A stretch of 64,000 nucleotides of DNA from Aspidapion aeneum (lineage: Eukaryota; Arthropoda; Insecta; Coleoptera; Brentidae). Of the stretch, positions 1 through 10,409 are shown in pieces. A program made the position numbers and the translations under genes. The DNA lies in contig OY755039.1 in NCBI GenBank assembly GCA_963576565.1, forward strand, positions 82,448,955-82,512,954. Reading direction: 5' to 3'. The notes under the pieces are model-generated. The model ran no database searches and had not been told where the DNA came from. It saw only the letters and a list, made by a program, of their open reading frames with translations. The stretch's first letter is position 1; each line of letters opens with the position of its first letter.

Positions 1-1063
1 AAAATGTTGGGCCCTTGCAGACATCTTAAAAACAAAAACGTCGAAAAAATATATATTTGAGGCTGTATTTTTGCATATACGTAATATTCCAAAACTCCCT
101 GTTACCTATTTTCACAATGGTTGGCGTTTGATGCAAACATTCAGAAATAAAGATACGAAAAATGCACAGATACCAAATTTACATAGAGTTTTTGTCAACT
201 GTACGTCGATGATTTGACGTAACGAATACAAGAATAAAATAATATTCATGCTTAAAAGTATAACCAATCAGGACATTTTATCTTAAGGACCGGAAAAAGG
301 ATAGACTTCCATTGATATTGCTATTTCAAATATGTTTGCATTCTGCATCGTAAGGTACCGTAGGTATTGCAATAATATGTACTATATGGAAATAATATGC
401 ATATGTCTTTAAAAGCAACCAATCAGGTCTTTTTGGCTTAAGGACCCCAAGGCCCTCATGTTTGCATCATGAATGGGCAGTTACCGTGGGAAATATTCCA
501 ATTATGTATATGTATTTTTACCACTAACACCACAGTGATAAACTGGACATTAGATTTTCGAGATCAGCACCTCATACACACACATCCATTAACGAGGTAG
601 ATCGTGTCATCTCTAAAAACTAGGAAGAATTCAGGGATATGGTTTGTACCGTCCTATAGAATGTAACGTCACGATAGATGTCACATGTCTTAAATAATCC
701 ATATTTATATTCTAATTTCTGTACTATCTTTAATAGCGTTTTTTATTGTTTTGAATAATAATTTATTAAAACCAATTTTTGTTTGTTTACTACTTTTTAA
801 GTTGAATATCAACTTTATTGAAAATTTAAAAATGACAGCTATCAAAACAAAGATAAACATAAATCACATGCTAAATCATTTGGATACTCGGATATTTTAC
901 AAGTTTATGGGAGATATCGCTTTTCCTGCCATGCCCTTCCTTCGCGGCTACTAGCTGCCGCGTATCATCTGCCAAGATAAACCACGTGAATAAATGTGTG
1001 TGTGTATCACTAGAGAAGAAAGAGACAGATATGTCCCAGTAATGTTAGTAAGAAGTATGTATA
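1..1063. other. AT-rich intergenic DNA with a two-copy direct repeat
   Basis: I see no gene here. Two related segments of about 160 bp lie in direct orientation, the first near 245-400 and the second near 405-500. Both contain 'accaatcagg' followed by 'cttaaggacc' and then a 'tgtttgcat' block. This looks like a degenerate tandem duplication. The short open stretch at 751-954 is low-complexity AT-rich sequence and shows no domain. Confidence 0.5.
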
Positions 1064-1714
1064 CAGTGAGAACGAGCCGGTTGGAATAAGTTCGCTAGTG
1101 GGTTAATTAAAACTTTTTTGAAAAAATCTTTTATGGTCGGACCTCCGAGGTCTACTCATATAGAATTTTTTTTTCAGATGGGATAACCCCCTTGTGGTGA
1201 AAAATAATTTTTTTTGACAATCAAACTAAATATGTCAAAAAAGGTTTTTTGAATTTTTTACTTGTGGTACCTTATTCAAAAGCTTATGGAAAAAGAAAAA
1301 CAACGGCGTAATATTTTTTGACATAAGTAATTTAAAGTGTCAAAAAATTAAGATGTGTTTTTGTTTTTTTAAAAAAACCAAACAACAAAATTTTTAAAAT
1401 GATATTTTTTGACATTTTAATTGACGTAAGTCAAAAAAAAATTACCATTGAATAAGTACAAGTAAAAATTTGAAAAAATCATTTTATGCCATATGCCAAA
1501 AAAAAATCATTTTGTTGTTTTTCTTTTTTAATTAGCTGTCGAACGAGGTACCACAAGTGGGGTCATTCCATTTGAAACAAAAATTATTTGTTGGTGCACC
1601 CCTTTCCGTGGGTCCGTCCAAAAAAAAATTGCAAAGAAAATATTTGTTGTTAAAAATCTCAATTGATGTGCTTGTGCGTAGCGTATTTATGCCAAAGGGC
1701 TTGTTCTCACTGAA
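1064..1714. mobile_element. MITE-like element with CAGTGAGAAC terminal inverted repeats
   Basis: The left end reads CAGTGAGAACGAGCC (about 1064) and the right end is its near-perfect reverse complement, GGCTTGTTCTCACTG (about 1700-1714). The interior is AT-rich and itself partly palindromic: 'cttgtggt(g/a)' and 'aaagaaaaacaac' blocks occur in both orientations. It carries no coding capacity, so it is best called a non-autonomous DNA element. The superfamily is not determined because the flanks show no clear target duplication. Confidence 0.55.
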
Positions 1715-2512
1715 TACCCAAGTGCCTTGATAACAAGTTTCTATTTAAAGTACGAATTCACACAAAGTCAAGTCAGTCTTTTTAAAATATTTACGTATTT
1801 TAATATAATTTAATAATTATCTTAAATTTTATTTTTAATCCATTAAAAATGGCGCAATCACAAATATGGGTTTAAAACAAAATACTTAAGTAGGTTGAAT
1901 ATTTGTACAAGAAATAACTCAATTAAATATCACTCTTAAAGGCCCTATCAAATTAAACATTTTTCACCACTGTCATAAAACCTTGACTCAACAATTATGT
2001 CTTTTTGTTATTGTGAACTACCTATAATACACTAAAATTCATGGGGTCAGTTCTGAAAAAGAAAACCACAGAGTACAATATTTTCAAGTCCTAAACCAGT
2101 AGCGCACAAAAATATTTTCGTGAGAGGGGTGGTTATTGTGGGGGAGCCTTGGACATTTTTTATTTATTTTATACATATGAAAAAAGTAGGGAAACTTGAG
2201 AATCTTAGGGAGAGCTGTCCCCTGGATACATTCCTGCCTTAACTATCGTCCCTGTGTACCATTCGGATTGGAGTTAAGCACGTCCTTTTCTCCAATCAAA
2301 ACGGACTACGGAAACAATAGAGCTTAAACAAATTAAATTCTAAAGCGTTGATGAAAACTACGTAGTTTTCTTTTTTAGTCCTATTTTTAACCCGCAAATT
2401 TTGATCTACTTTTTATATATTCAAATATTTACAGAACACTCAACACAATTTTAGGAACAATCCAGTCTTTGGTTTTTTAGCATCTAGAAAAATTACATTT
2501 TTAAAAAATTGT
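1715..2512 (-). other. 3' flank of the Kekkon-like gene, candidate poly(A) signals
   Basis: This is non-coding AT-rich DNA downstream of the minus-strand gene that stops at 2515-2513. Two minus-strand AATAAA hexamers (plus-strand TTTATT) lie at 2159-2164 and 2163-2168, about 345 nt past the stop codon, so a 3' UTR of roughly 0.35-0.4 kb is plausible. This is inferred from hexamers only. Confidence 0.35.
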
Positions 2513-4432
2513 TTACACATCGGTACCACATCCCTCCTGGTATCCTTCATCTGGCGAGTTCCGACTACTACCACTAAATGCCCGCTTCAACGCATTTACA
2601 GGAGGTAACACCGGTACAGCACCTCTTTGCCATACCCTCAAAGTCTTAACATTTGCTGGTAGCCCTACTTGATTCACTGCTTGAGAGCTATCACCCAATG
2701 GAACTTCACCGATTGGTAGGCCGTAATCTTTGGGGTATTTTGGCGAAGTATCACAGTTGATTTTTAAAACTGAGGGAGGCTTGTCGTCAAATACAAAAGC
2801 TGGATTCGTTTGCATGCAACTGTCTTCTTCCCATAAACTCGATGGGTACAAAGAGTCTACGTTTCTGCTGTATTCTCCGCTAGCAGGTCGATCTACAGAA
2901 ACGTTGTCTGAAGCTTCTAATTGTTTTTCGTGGTTTATAAGATCGGGATTTTTATACGAGTTAGTCGGTGAGACGTATGATCCAGATAAGACGCTTCCAG
3001 AGCCTCCATAGGAACTGCAAGTGTATTGCATGTCATTTGTTCTTGGAGGTTTCTGTACTGGGTTACAGAATTGTACAGTTTTGTTTGCGTCAACAGGATT
3101 TTGGTTAAATCCCTTTTCATGGTCAACAGCTGAACCGTTAACGACGGTAACTACTCCGATTTGATTTGGGCTCTTTGAATCGATATAAGGGTGTCTTCTC
3201 ATTCGAATCAAAAGGATTAAAATTACGATTAAAACGACTAGAATTAGCACAACAAGAGCGGCACTTAAACCCGCTATTTGACCGTTTCCCAATGACGTGA
3301 TTCCCAAAGGCCTCGAACTAACTCGTAGCGTGTAATTTGCCTCCGAATTGCCTGCCCGGTTCGCCGCTACACAATAAAATTCATACGAATCGATTTCTTG
3401 TACATTAGTTAGTATTAAATTGCTCTGCTTTTCCTGCCTTCCATTTTCGATAACGTAAACCTTCTGTTGGGGCGAGAAATAACTGTTATTCACCAACGCT
3501 TTCCCGTTTAGATACCATTTAATGCTAGCAGGAGGAATCGCGTTGGCTCGGCAAGATATTGTAGCGTTTTCTCCTGCAATTACTTCGACATATCTGCTTA
3601 CTGGCAGAATTTCTGGTTTACACGCTAGATCATCTATATGAATTTCAGAGAACGATTTGTCAATTAATCGCTCTGGACCACCGCCACATTTTGGAGTTAC
3701 AGAATAGGGGATATTGTAGTGGTTTAACCATTCTTTGATCGGTCTCAGACGACAATCGCAAAACCATGGATTGTTGTGCAACTCGATACCGTGTAACTTT
3801 GTTAAAACTTCGATAGTATTTAATCTAAACTCGGAAAGTTGGTTTCCGTTAAGCTTTAGGAATTCTAAATCCTCTATACCCTGAAAAGTTTTTGACGCGA
3901 TAACTTTTATTTCGCAGTTTGATAGATCAAGTTTGACTAAAGCTTTTAAGGACTTAAAAGCTTCTGGATCGATCTTTTGAATCGGATTATTTGCTAGGAC
4001 TAGGTCTCGTAAAAATGGTGTGTCATCAAATGTGGCCGTCGGGATTGAAGTTAGTAAATTGTTTGACAAATCCAATTCGACGAGGTTTGTCAAACCTGCA
4101 AATGCACGACGATCTATTTGACCAATCTTACATCTTGCTAAAAACACTCTTTGTAAATTAATTAATCCAGATCTCAAAAAAGTTTCGCGGGACAAAATCT
4201 GTATGTTGTTTCCAGATAAGTCCAAAACTTGTGTTTCCGGGTCAGCACTTTCCGGTACGGTAATTAATCCTCTTTCCATGCACTCCACTGCTTGTTTTCC
4301 ACCTTTCCACTTGCACGTACATAACGAAGGACACGAACCGTATATAGCGCACTGATTAAGATTGACCGACAGAATTAGCCAAACCTCCAAAAACACGAAT
4401 AATTTAAATTGACGAAACATTGTCTGATTCAT
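2513..4432 (-). CDS. Kekkon-family LRR/Ig single-pass membrane protein
   Basis: This is a complete intronless coding sequence of 639 residues from the first true ATG (4432-4430). The frame is open a further 10 codons to an in-frame stop at 4465-4463, but has no ATG there. A second ATG at 4420 has an A at -3 and could be the real start. Order of parts: hydrophobic signal peptide; LRRNT cysteines 34, 38, 40, 51 (C-x3-C-x-C-x10-C); about six 24-residue LRRs to about 220; LRRCT with NPWFCDC and cysteines 225, 227, 249, 271; one Ig C2-type domain with C294, W306 and C354 (DSYEFYC); a membrane helix at about 389-410; a cytoplasmic tail of about 230 residues ending in TDV, a class I PDZ-binding motif. 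This architecture is diagnostic of insect Kekkon proteins, which are surface LIG proteins; some modulate EGFR or BMP signalling in Drosophila. Which Kekkon paralogue this is I cannot say without alignment. A 5' UTR exon may lie upstream. Confidence 0.93.
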   Translation of the reverse strand: MNQTMFRQFKLFVFLEVWLILSVNLNQCAIYGSCPSLCTCKWKGGKQAVECMERGLITVPESADPETQVLDLSGNNIQILSRETFLRSGLINLQRVFLARCKIGQIDRRAFAGLTNLVELDLSNNLLTSIPTATFDDTPFLRDLVLANNPIQKIDPEAFKSLKALVKLDLSNCEIKVIASKTFQGIEDLEFLKLNGNQLSEFRLNTIEVLTKLHGIELHNNPWFCDCRLRPIKEWLNHYNIPYSVTPKCGGGPERLIDKSFSEIHIDDLACKPEILPVSRYVEVIAGENATISCRANAIPPASIKWYLNGKALVNNSYFSPQQKVYVIENGRQEKQSNLILTNVQEIDSYEFYCVAANRAGNSEANYTLRVSSRPLGITSLGNGQIAGLSAALVVLILVVLIVILILLIRMRRHPYIDSKSPNQIGVVTVVNGSAVDHEKGFNQNPVDANKTVQFCNPVQKPPRTNDMQYTCSSYGGSGSVLSGSYVSPTNSYKNPDLINHEKQLEASDNVSVDRPASGEYSRNVDSLYPSSLWEEDSCMQTNPAFVFDDKPPSVLKINCDTSPKYPKDYGLPIGEVPLGDSSQAVNQVGLPANVKTLRVWQRGAVPVLPPVNALKRAFSGSSRNSPDEGYQEGCGTDV

Positions 4433-5214
4433 GTATCGCACTTGTAATACATACAAAAGCACTTAGCGTCGTAGGCTATGGAATTATCGCGCGAAGTTGT
4501 GTGGCACGTAACGCCGAAACTTTAACGAAACATCGATACGTGCGTAGTCAGAATTATATGGAGTTACGAGAGCCAAGAAAGGAGTTTCAACGCGCGCGAT
4601 AGTCTCTGCTATACTAAAGAGAGACTTGCTATCGCCGTTTAGCCTGATTCACGACAACGAGATCATTGGACTATATCCCTCTCTTTCTTTTGCTTTGCGA
4701 TTAATGCCGTTGCGCACTGGTTGGTAAGGAGTAGTGTAAACCGCGGCATGCATCGCAGTTATAGGCAGTAAAAAGCAGAGATTCAGTAACTCCACTTTAA
4801 AATAAATACTGTCAAAATTTTTTAAGACCAATTTTATAAGTTTACCGCTTAATATATTTTTTTATATCCTTGCTGAATTACAACTAGAAACATATCTAAA
4901 GGGCCGGCTGTAAGGCCGGGAAAGATGGACCCCTGCCCGGAGCGGCAATTTTTCTGTAAAATGAACTAGTTTATTATGAATAAAAATCTTAGATTATTGA
5001 ATAAATAGAGGAAGCACCGAACTAGGCAGGTTGTTTTTCGCAAAAATTTAAAATAACACAATGCCAATTGAGCAATGTAAATATTACTAAAAGAAATGCA
5101 GGTGTTATATAAAGGGTTATTTGCATATTTGACTTGAAATTGTGTTAAATAAGTAATGTTTTATCAATAAAAATTAAACCTTGACAACAACCCACTAAGT
5201 ATGGAACGGAAAAA
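4433..5214. other. Upstream flank of the Kekkon-like gene; no gene seen
   Basis: This should contain the 5' UTR and possibly the promoter or a splice acceptor for the minus-strand gene. The part at 4470-4760 has more GC and CpG (for example 'attatcgcgcgaag') than its surroundings, which fits transcribed 5' sequence. I cannot identify a TATA box or initiator with confidence. The rest to 5214 is AT-rich with no coding signal. Confidence 0.3.
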
Positions 5215-5640
5215 CGATGTTGTGTAACGTTCCCAAACAGCTCACTTCGCCCCAGGGATGCACGTTTTATGTCGATTTCACGTCGGTACGTTTCGGGATC
5301 AATAAAGTACGTACTATGTACGTAAAATTGTGTACGTACATAGTACATCCACTAGTTACGTATATTTTACGTACCTTTTACGTCGGTACTACTCGGGACC
5401 AATAAAGTACGTACTATTTACGTACAAATGTGTACGTACATACTACGTATACTATAGGTACGTACATTTTACGTCGGTAATTCTCGGGACCAACAAAATA
5501 CGTTCTGTGGACGTACATATGTGTACGTACATGGTATGTATATAGTACGTACAAGTATATACGTACATAGTACGAACACTAGGTACGTACATAGTACGAA
5601 CACTAGGTAAGTACATAGTACTATTTTAGAGATGCACTTC
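5215..5640. repeat. GTACGTAC-rich tandem repeat, block 1
   Basis: Three diverged units of about 90-100 bp start at the shared marker 'cgtcggta' (5281, 5381, 5472). Each continues with 'cggga(t/c)caa(t/c)aaa' and then strings of GTACGTAC/TACGTA palindromes. Open frames across it on both strands (Tyr/Val/Thr-rich) are products of the repeat and not genes. Confidence 0.75.
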
Positions 5641-5890
5641 CAAACATTTAACAAAGGATTTTTAATAGATGGCGTAGACTATAGTTAACATTTAACCGTA
5701 TTGTTGGAGATATATTACTTAAATATTAAGTCAAGCAAAAGAAACTTTAAACTTATCAAGACTTTGAGCCTCGAGGAAAAACTGGACTAACTCAGTAGGA
5801 ATGTTCAGGAAGCTGGAATAGTTTTAAATGGTAACCACCTAGCTCCAATCCTACATTTTCTTTATTTTAATTTAATTTTCTATCTACTTA
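5641..5890. other. Unique AT-rich spacer between the two GTACGTAC blocks
   Basis: About 250 bp without GTACGTAC motifs separates the two blocks. There is no coding signal. It could be an insertion into a once continuous array, but no terminal repeats were seen. Confidence 0.35.
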
Positions 5891-6225
5891 ACATGTACGT
5901 CTAGGGTACGTACATGTTAGTTACTATATAAGTACCATGTACGTCTGGAGTACGTACATTTTACGTTTAATGGGACGTATTATGTATATAACTAGTACAA
6001 GATTTTTTACGTACATAGGACGTACGTTCATCCAAAATACGAATGTACCTTAATAGTACGTACTTCAGTACGTTCATAGTATGTACAAATCGAAGGAAAA
6101 TAATGGCTAAAGTGGTGTTCCTATGACGTACATATGTGGACGTAATTCGAAAAATGTACGTACCATGTACGTACATTACGTCGCAGAAGTACGTTCTCTG
6201 TACGTACATAGTACGTACTTGTGCT
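5891..6225. repeat. GTACGTAC-rich repeat, block 2
   Basis: A second cluster of GTACGTAC, TACGTA and ACGTACAT words is separated from block 1 by about 250 bp. Spacing is less regular than in block 1, so the two are likely decayed parts of one array. Confidence 0.65.
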
Positions 6226-6855
6226 CTCTGGGCTTTAATAAAGAAACGTTTTTAATATTGTTTTTTCTATACACTTGTTCCGTTAAATTGTGTTACTTTG
6301 CTAAGTTCAGAAGGACATCTTATTATATCCGTTTTATCAAGTTTCGTTATATCTTGATAACCTTTTTTTTTAAACTTTGATAACTTATCTCCGGGTTGTT
6401 TCTTTAGGAAATAGATAGAACGACTCTAGAGACTCCGATGTCACTCGATTTGTTACGGTCGGTCACGAAAGAAGAGCATGAACATAAAGTTGCATAACGC
6501 TTGCAATGTCGACCAGTAAGACCTTTTAAGTTGGATTTTATATTTCTGCCATATATTTTTGCATTTCTCGTTTCAATTGTCCAGTTCTTTGGGGAATTAG
6601 GGGAAGACTGGATACAAAGGTACCTATTTTTTTTCTTTAATAATACACGTAGGAGTTCAATAAGGGATAAATAAGGTATAAGCATTTTTGGCGTACCCAA
6701 TGGCCGGCCGTTCCATTGTTTACCGTTGCGAACAAAAAATACACTAGTATATTTACGAACAAACCCTATTGTAAGAATTATTAGACGTGAAGAAGCCCAT
6801 TTTTCTCTAAAATACGCACATGCTAATTTTTTCTACATAACCCAAAATTAACGGG
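6226..6855. other. Intergenic, nothing recognised
   Basis: AT-rich DNA with short fortuitous open frames (for example a 98-codon frame on the minus strand at 6404-6700). I see no domain, no splice-like coding pattern and no repeat partner elsewhere in the window. Confidence 0.4.
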
Positions 6856-7101
6856 TTGAGTGCCCACGTCCAGTATACTGGAGCAGCGGTCTCTCTCAAT
6901 GGTTGTTTATGTTGAGAGAATTAAATAAATACTGTGGTCTCTGATAAAAATTTTGCGCTATGAGTCCGTTCTCTATCTGCCTTGCTCTCTGATTTCTCAC
7001 TCACGAAAGCAACTGATGTCACAAACGACCCATTGAATTAACGTCCATTTAACTGGACGCGGTTCCTGGTTAGAGACAGTATAATGGACGTGGGCACTCA
7101 A
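6856..7101. mobile_element. Short MITE with GAGTGCCCACGTCCA termini
   Basis: The left end TGAGTGCCCACGTCCAGTAT is mirrored at the right end as 'agtataatggacgtgggcac' plus 'tca'. This gives inverted terminal repeats of about 16-20 bp around roughly 245 bp of non-coding DNA. The size and lack of an ORF are typical of a MITE. The superfamily is unresolved. Confidence 0.65.
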
Positions 7102-7136
7102 ATATATTATGTTCGAGTTATGTAATAATGTGTAAC

Positions 7137-7810
7137 AACTACTCCGAGGGAAAATACCCCTACCGGCATTGAATTATACAGATGGTTTGATGCTTTCGTT
7201 GGGAACTTGTTAAAACTGTTTGGTTTTCACTATCTTCAACGTCGATCACAAGGATACGAATGATCGCCGTCTGGAACACGTCCTGACAATCAGGAACACG
7301 TGATCCATGCCAATCTACGACCGGTTTCGGCCTTTTGGGCCATCCTTAGGTGAATGTAAGCGATAGCTCCGTGTAGAGCATAAGTTATGTGAAACCAACA
7401 GAAACAACTACTCCGGGGGAAAATACCCCTACCGGCATTGAATTATACTGATGGTTTGATGCTTTCGTTGAGAACTTGTTAAAACTGTTTGGTTTTCACT
7501 ATCTCCAACGTCGATCACAACGATACGATTGATCCCTGTCTGGAACACGTCCTGACAATCAGCAACAAGTGATCCATGCCAATCCTCGACCGATTTCGGC
7601 CTTTTGGGCCATCCTCAGGTGATTGTAGGCGATATCTGATTGTCAGGACGTTTTCCTGACGGGGATCGTTCGTATCCTTGTGATGGACGTTGGAGATAGT
7701 GAAAACCAAACAGTTTTAACAAGTTCCCAACGAAAGCATCAAACCATCAGTATAATTCAATGCCGGTAGGGGTATTTTCCTTCGAAATAGTTGTTTCTGT
7801 TGGTTTCACA
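7137..7810. repeat. Direct plus inverted repeat set, possibly Penelope-like terminal repeats
   Basis: A unit of about 200 bp beginning 'aactactcc' and containing 'taccggcattgaattata' occurs at 7137-7352, again in direct orientation at 7407-7635, and a third time inverted at about 7637-7800. The first two units contain the perfect palindrome GGCCTTTTGGGCC. Mixed direct and inverted terminal repeats are known for Penelope-like elements, but I see no reverse transcriptase or GIY-YIG coding sequence nearby. The family assignment is only a suggestion; the repeat structure is clear. Confidence 0.6.
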
Positions 7811-8341
7811 CATGGAAGATACTTCTTGCGTCCAGGTTTCTTTATTTGCAAATATTTTATTTTGAACAATCTGGCTATGTGAAACTACTAACTCTTTATT
7901 CTGTACTCTGTAAGTCAGAGCATTAGTGATTCCGACTCTCTTTCCTAGGTTTTGGAATCCCTTTTCCATTGTTATGATTCTAGGATTTTTACTACAATAA
8001 TAGTAAGTGTGAATGAAAAGGATTTTCGGTTAAAATTTGCACAGTTGGAGATTATTTAATAGTATCTAGTACTGGTCATTATACAGGGTAATTTTCAGCG
8101 ATTTCAGTCGCTTAAAAAAATATTTGTTAAATAAAACTATTTAATAATAAAAAATCATTGTTCGAAATCAACTTTTTTTCCAAGTTGATTAGAAAAAATA
8201 TATTTCGTTATTATTTTTCACTTGTTGACCCGAATGCTTTGAAATTTATTTATACCTAGTCAAATTGTAAAACAAAACTTTAAAAAAATAGTGTTTTTCA
8301 ATTTGAAAGGCTTCCAAATTTTTTAAAATTAGTTAAAGGTT
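7811..8341. other. AT-rich intergenic DNA, nothing recognised
   Basis: No coding signal, no terminal repeats. A minus-strand frame at 7757-7969 overlaps the preceding repeat and shows no family features. Confidence 0.4.
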
Positions 8342-8648
8342 TTTTACAAGCTTTTATTTAGCTTCAGATGTTCTGTCTAACTAACTATCTATCAAATCTT
8401 GTGAAGCGTTTTTGACACACTTCCCATTATCCGATTTGGATGAAATTTGGTACACACATAGTGGTCCCATGACAATACAACATTAAGAAAAAAATATCCT
8501 AAACCCATCCCTACCCCCCACCCTCTTCCATAAAAAATGCGTTTTTGACACACTTCACTTTAAATGACTTTTATAAAATTTGGTATATATGCATAAAGGT
8601 CCGATGGCAATACAGCCCAAACAAAAAATATATTTCTACCTCTACCCC
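8342..8648 (+). repeat. Satellite-family segment (~128-bp units), left of a LINE insertion
   Basis: The sequence from 'ttttacaagcttttattta' through 'tttttgacacacttcccatt' and 'ccgatttggatgaaatttgg' matches the array at 47698-48319, including the unique leader before the first unit. Here only about one and a half units are present before the LINE interrupts at the C-rich 'ctacccc' stretch. Confidence 0.75.
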
Positions 8649-10174
8649 AGCAAGACGGAAATGGTTCTCTTTACAAAGAAGAGGAAGATAGTAGGCTTCA
8701 AAGCACCACAAATGTACGGAAGACCACTTGCACTATCGCAAGAGGTTAAGTACCTGGGGATGGTGCTAGACAGTAAACTAAGCTGGAAACAACATATAGA
8801 CCGACTCACAACAAAGACGATAAAAACATTCTGGCAAGTAAGAAGGGTGGTAGGAAGAAAGTGGGGACTCAGCCCAAGGATCATGCACTGGATCTACACG
8901 GCCATCATAAGATCCAATACGGATCCGTGGTTTGGTGGCCGGGAGCAATGAAAACCACTAACGCCAAAAAGCTCGAAAGCATGCAGAGGCTGGCGACCTT
9001 GAGCATCACCGGAGCTCTAAGGTCTACTCCTAACATAGCCCTGAATACCATCCTGGGTCTCCCATCGCTGTCCACCTGGATAAAGAAGGAAGCGATGGCA
9101 GCATACCTCAGTATAAGGGACGCGGGCGTGTGGAGAAGGAGCGGTGGAAAAAAAGGACATTCGGAGATCGCGACTGTGACGGAAAAGGAGATTCCTTTAT
9201 CGACGTACAGGCTAGCGATGCCAGAAAAGCGGTTAAGGGGGAAAAGGAGATACCGTGTAACCATACCACCAAGGGATGCATGGAAGGAGGACGGAGTTGA
9301 ACTCCTTAGCGACGCCACGGTCTGCTTTACAGACGGATCAAGGCTGACAGACCGGAATTCGACCGGTGCAGGAGTGTACGTGGAAAACAAGAGCATTGGA
9401 AAAAGCTACCCGCTGGGATCCAATGCAACAGTATTCCAGGCAGAGGTTTACGCTATACTGGCGTTAACATGGGAGGAAGAAATTAGGAACGAAATAGGAA
9501 AACGCCTCTGCATCTGTTCAGACAGTCAAGCTACGCTGAAAGCACTGTGTAAACCAACCATGTCCGCAGGTTTGGTGCAGGAGTGTGCGGATGCACTTCA
9601 GGAATTGGCCGGCGTAAGAGAGGTAGAGCTCGTATGGGTCCCAGGTCACGTGGGAGTCCCCGGAAACGAGAAAGCGGACAGACTCGCCAGGGGAGGATCC
9701 CAGCAGAAATGCGTCGGGCCAGAACCGTTCCTGGGGCTCACAAGAGGGCAAATGAAGTTGGCCGTAACAGAGTGGACCCAGAAAGAGATACAAAGGGAGT
9801 GGACCAACACAGGAAACGCCAGACAGGCGAAGGAGTATGTGACAGGCTACAGCAAATCCCGTAGGGACTGGCTGCTCCGTAGAACACGAAGAGAGGTGGG
9901 AGCCATAGTGGGCGTCCTGACCGGACACTGCGTCCTACAAGGACACCTGGCAAAGATGAGAGTGAAGGAGGACGCGACGTGCGAGCGATGTTGGGCCGAG
10001 TACGAGACCTCGGCGCATTTTCTCTCATCATGTGAAGCATACAAGGAGGCAAGAAGAGAGGTATTCGAAGAGGAGGCCTTTGAGACGGAGGACCTTCTGA
10101 ATCTGAGGTGGCCCGATATTCTGGCCTTTGTACAGAAGACGGGCAGATTCCTTAACGAGGGAAGGACGCAGTAG
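8649..10174 (+). pseudogene. LINE ORF2 C-terminal part, single frameshift
   Basis: The frame opens with SKTEMVLFTKKRK and EVKYLGMVLDSKLSWKQHI, the conserved thumb region after the RT palm, then shifts by a net -1 base near 8905-8915 (inside 'IIRS...YGSVVWWPGAM') and continues to the stop at 10172-10174. Past the shift the RNase H domain is complete: FTDGS aspartate (codon at 9332), the E of FQAE, the D of CSDSQ, and HVGVPGNEKAD with its D, so the full D-E-D-D set plus the His is present. Near the C-terminus CERCWAEY...HFLSSC gives the CCHC-like motif usual for these LINEs. The RT catalytic YADD region is missing because of 5' truncation, so this copy cannot make an active RT. Confidence 0.88.
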
Positions 10175-10262
10175 GGGGGATGCCCGGGGGTTGGCGAAAA
10201 GGGCGCTTCATGTGCCTAGTCGCCAGGCCTAGAGCCTACCCCACACTACTACTACTACTACT
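8649..10262 (+). mobile_element. 5'-truncated LINE with RNase H domain inserted in satellite DNA
   Basis: The 3' part of a non-LTR retrotransposon: end of the reverse transcriptase, RNase H, a Cys/His C-terminal motif, an ~80-bp GC-rich 3' UTR and a short (TAC)n tail near 10244-10262. It starts abruptly inside the 'ctacccc' of a satellite unit, and satellite sequence resumes right after the tail ('acccccaccc', then 'tagaaaaatgagttt'). Base composition is clearly more GC-rich than the surrounding DNA. An RNase H downstream of the RT points to the I/LOA/R1-type groups; which one needs alignment. Confidence 0.88.
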
Positions 10263-10300
10263 ACCCCCACCCTCTCCTTCCCCCAATAGAAAAATGAGTT
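10263..10300 (+). repeat. Satellite unit resuming after the LINE
   Basis: The run 'ccctctccttcccccaatag' followed by 'aaaaatgagttt' matches the interior of the 47.7-48.3 kb units ('acccccttccatagaaaaat'). It shows that the LINE sits inside one unit of this satellite family. Similarity fades after about 10294. Confidence 0.6.
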
Positions 10301-10409
10301 TCCAAACAACTCACGATCAGCGATTTCATTATAATCTAGAATAAACTCTTCTGTTCTGTTATTGAACAAATATTTTCATTTAATAGAGTAGATAGCTGAG
10401 ACTAAAAAG

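Noticed and set aside
4433..4462. Kekkon-like protein starting at 4462
   Set aside because: That codon is GTG. The first ATG in frame is at 4432, followed by another at 4420.
5145..6209. Tyr/Thr/Val-rich short proteins on both strands
   Set aside because: All come from GTACGTAC repeats.
8580..8648. LINE coding sequence starting at 8580
   Set aside because: The bases before 8649 belong to the satellite unit; the frame is open there by chance.
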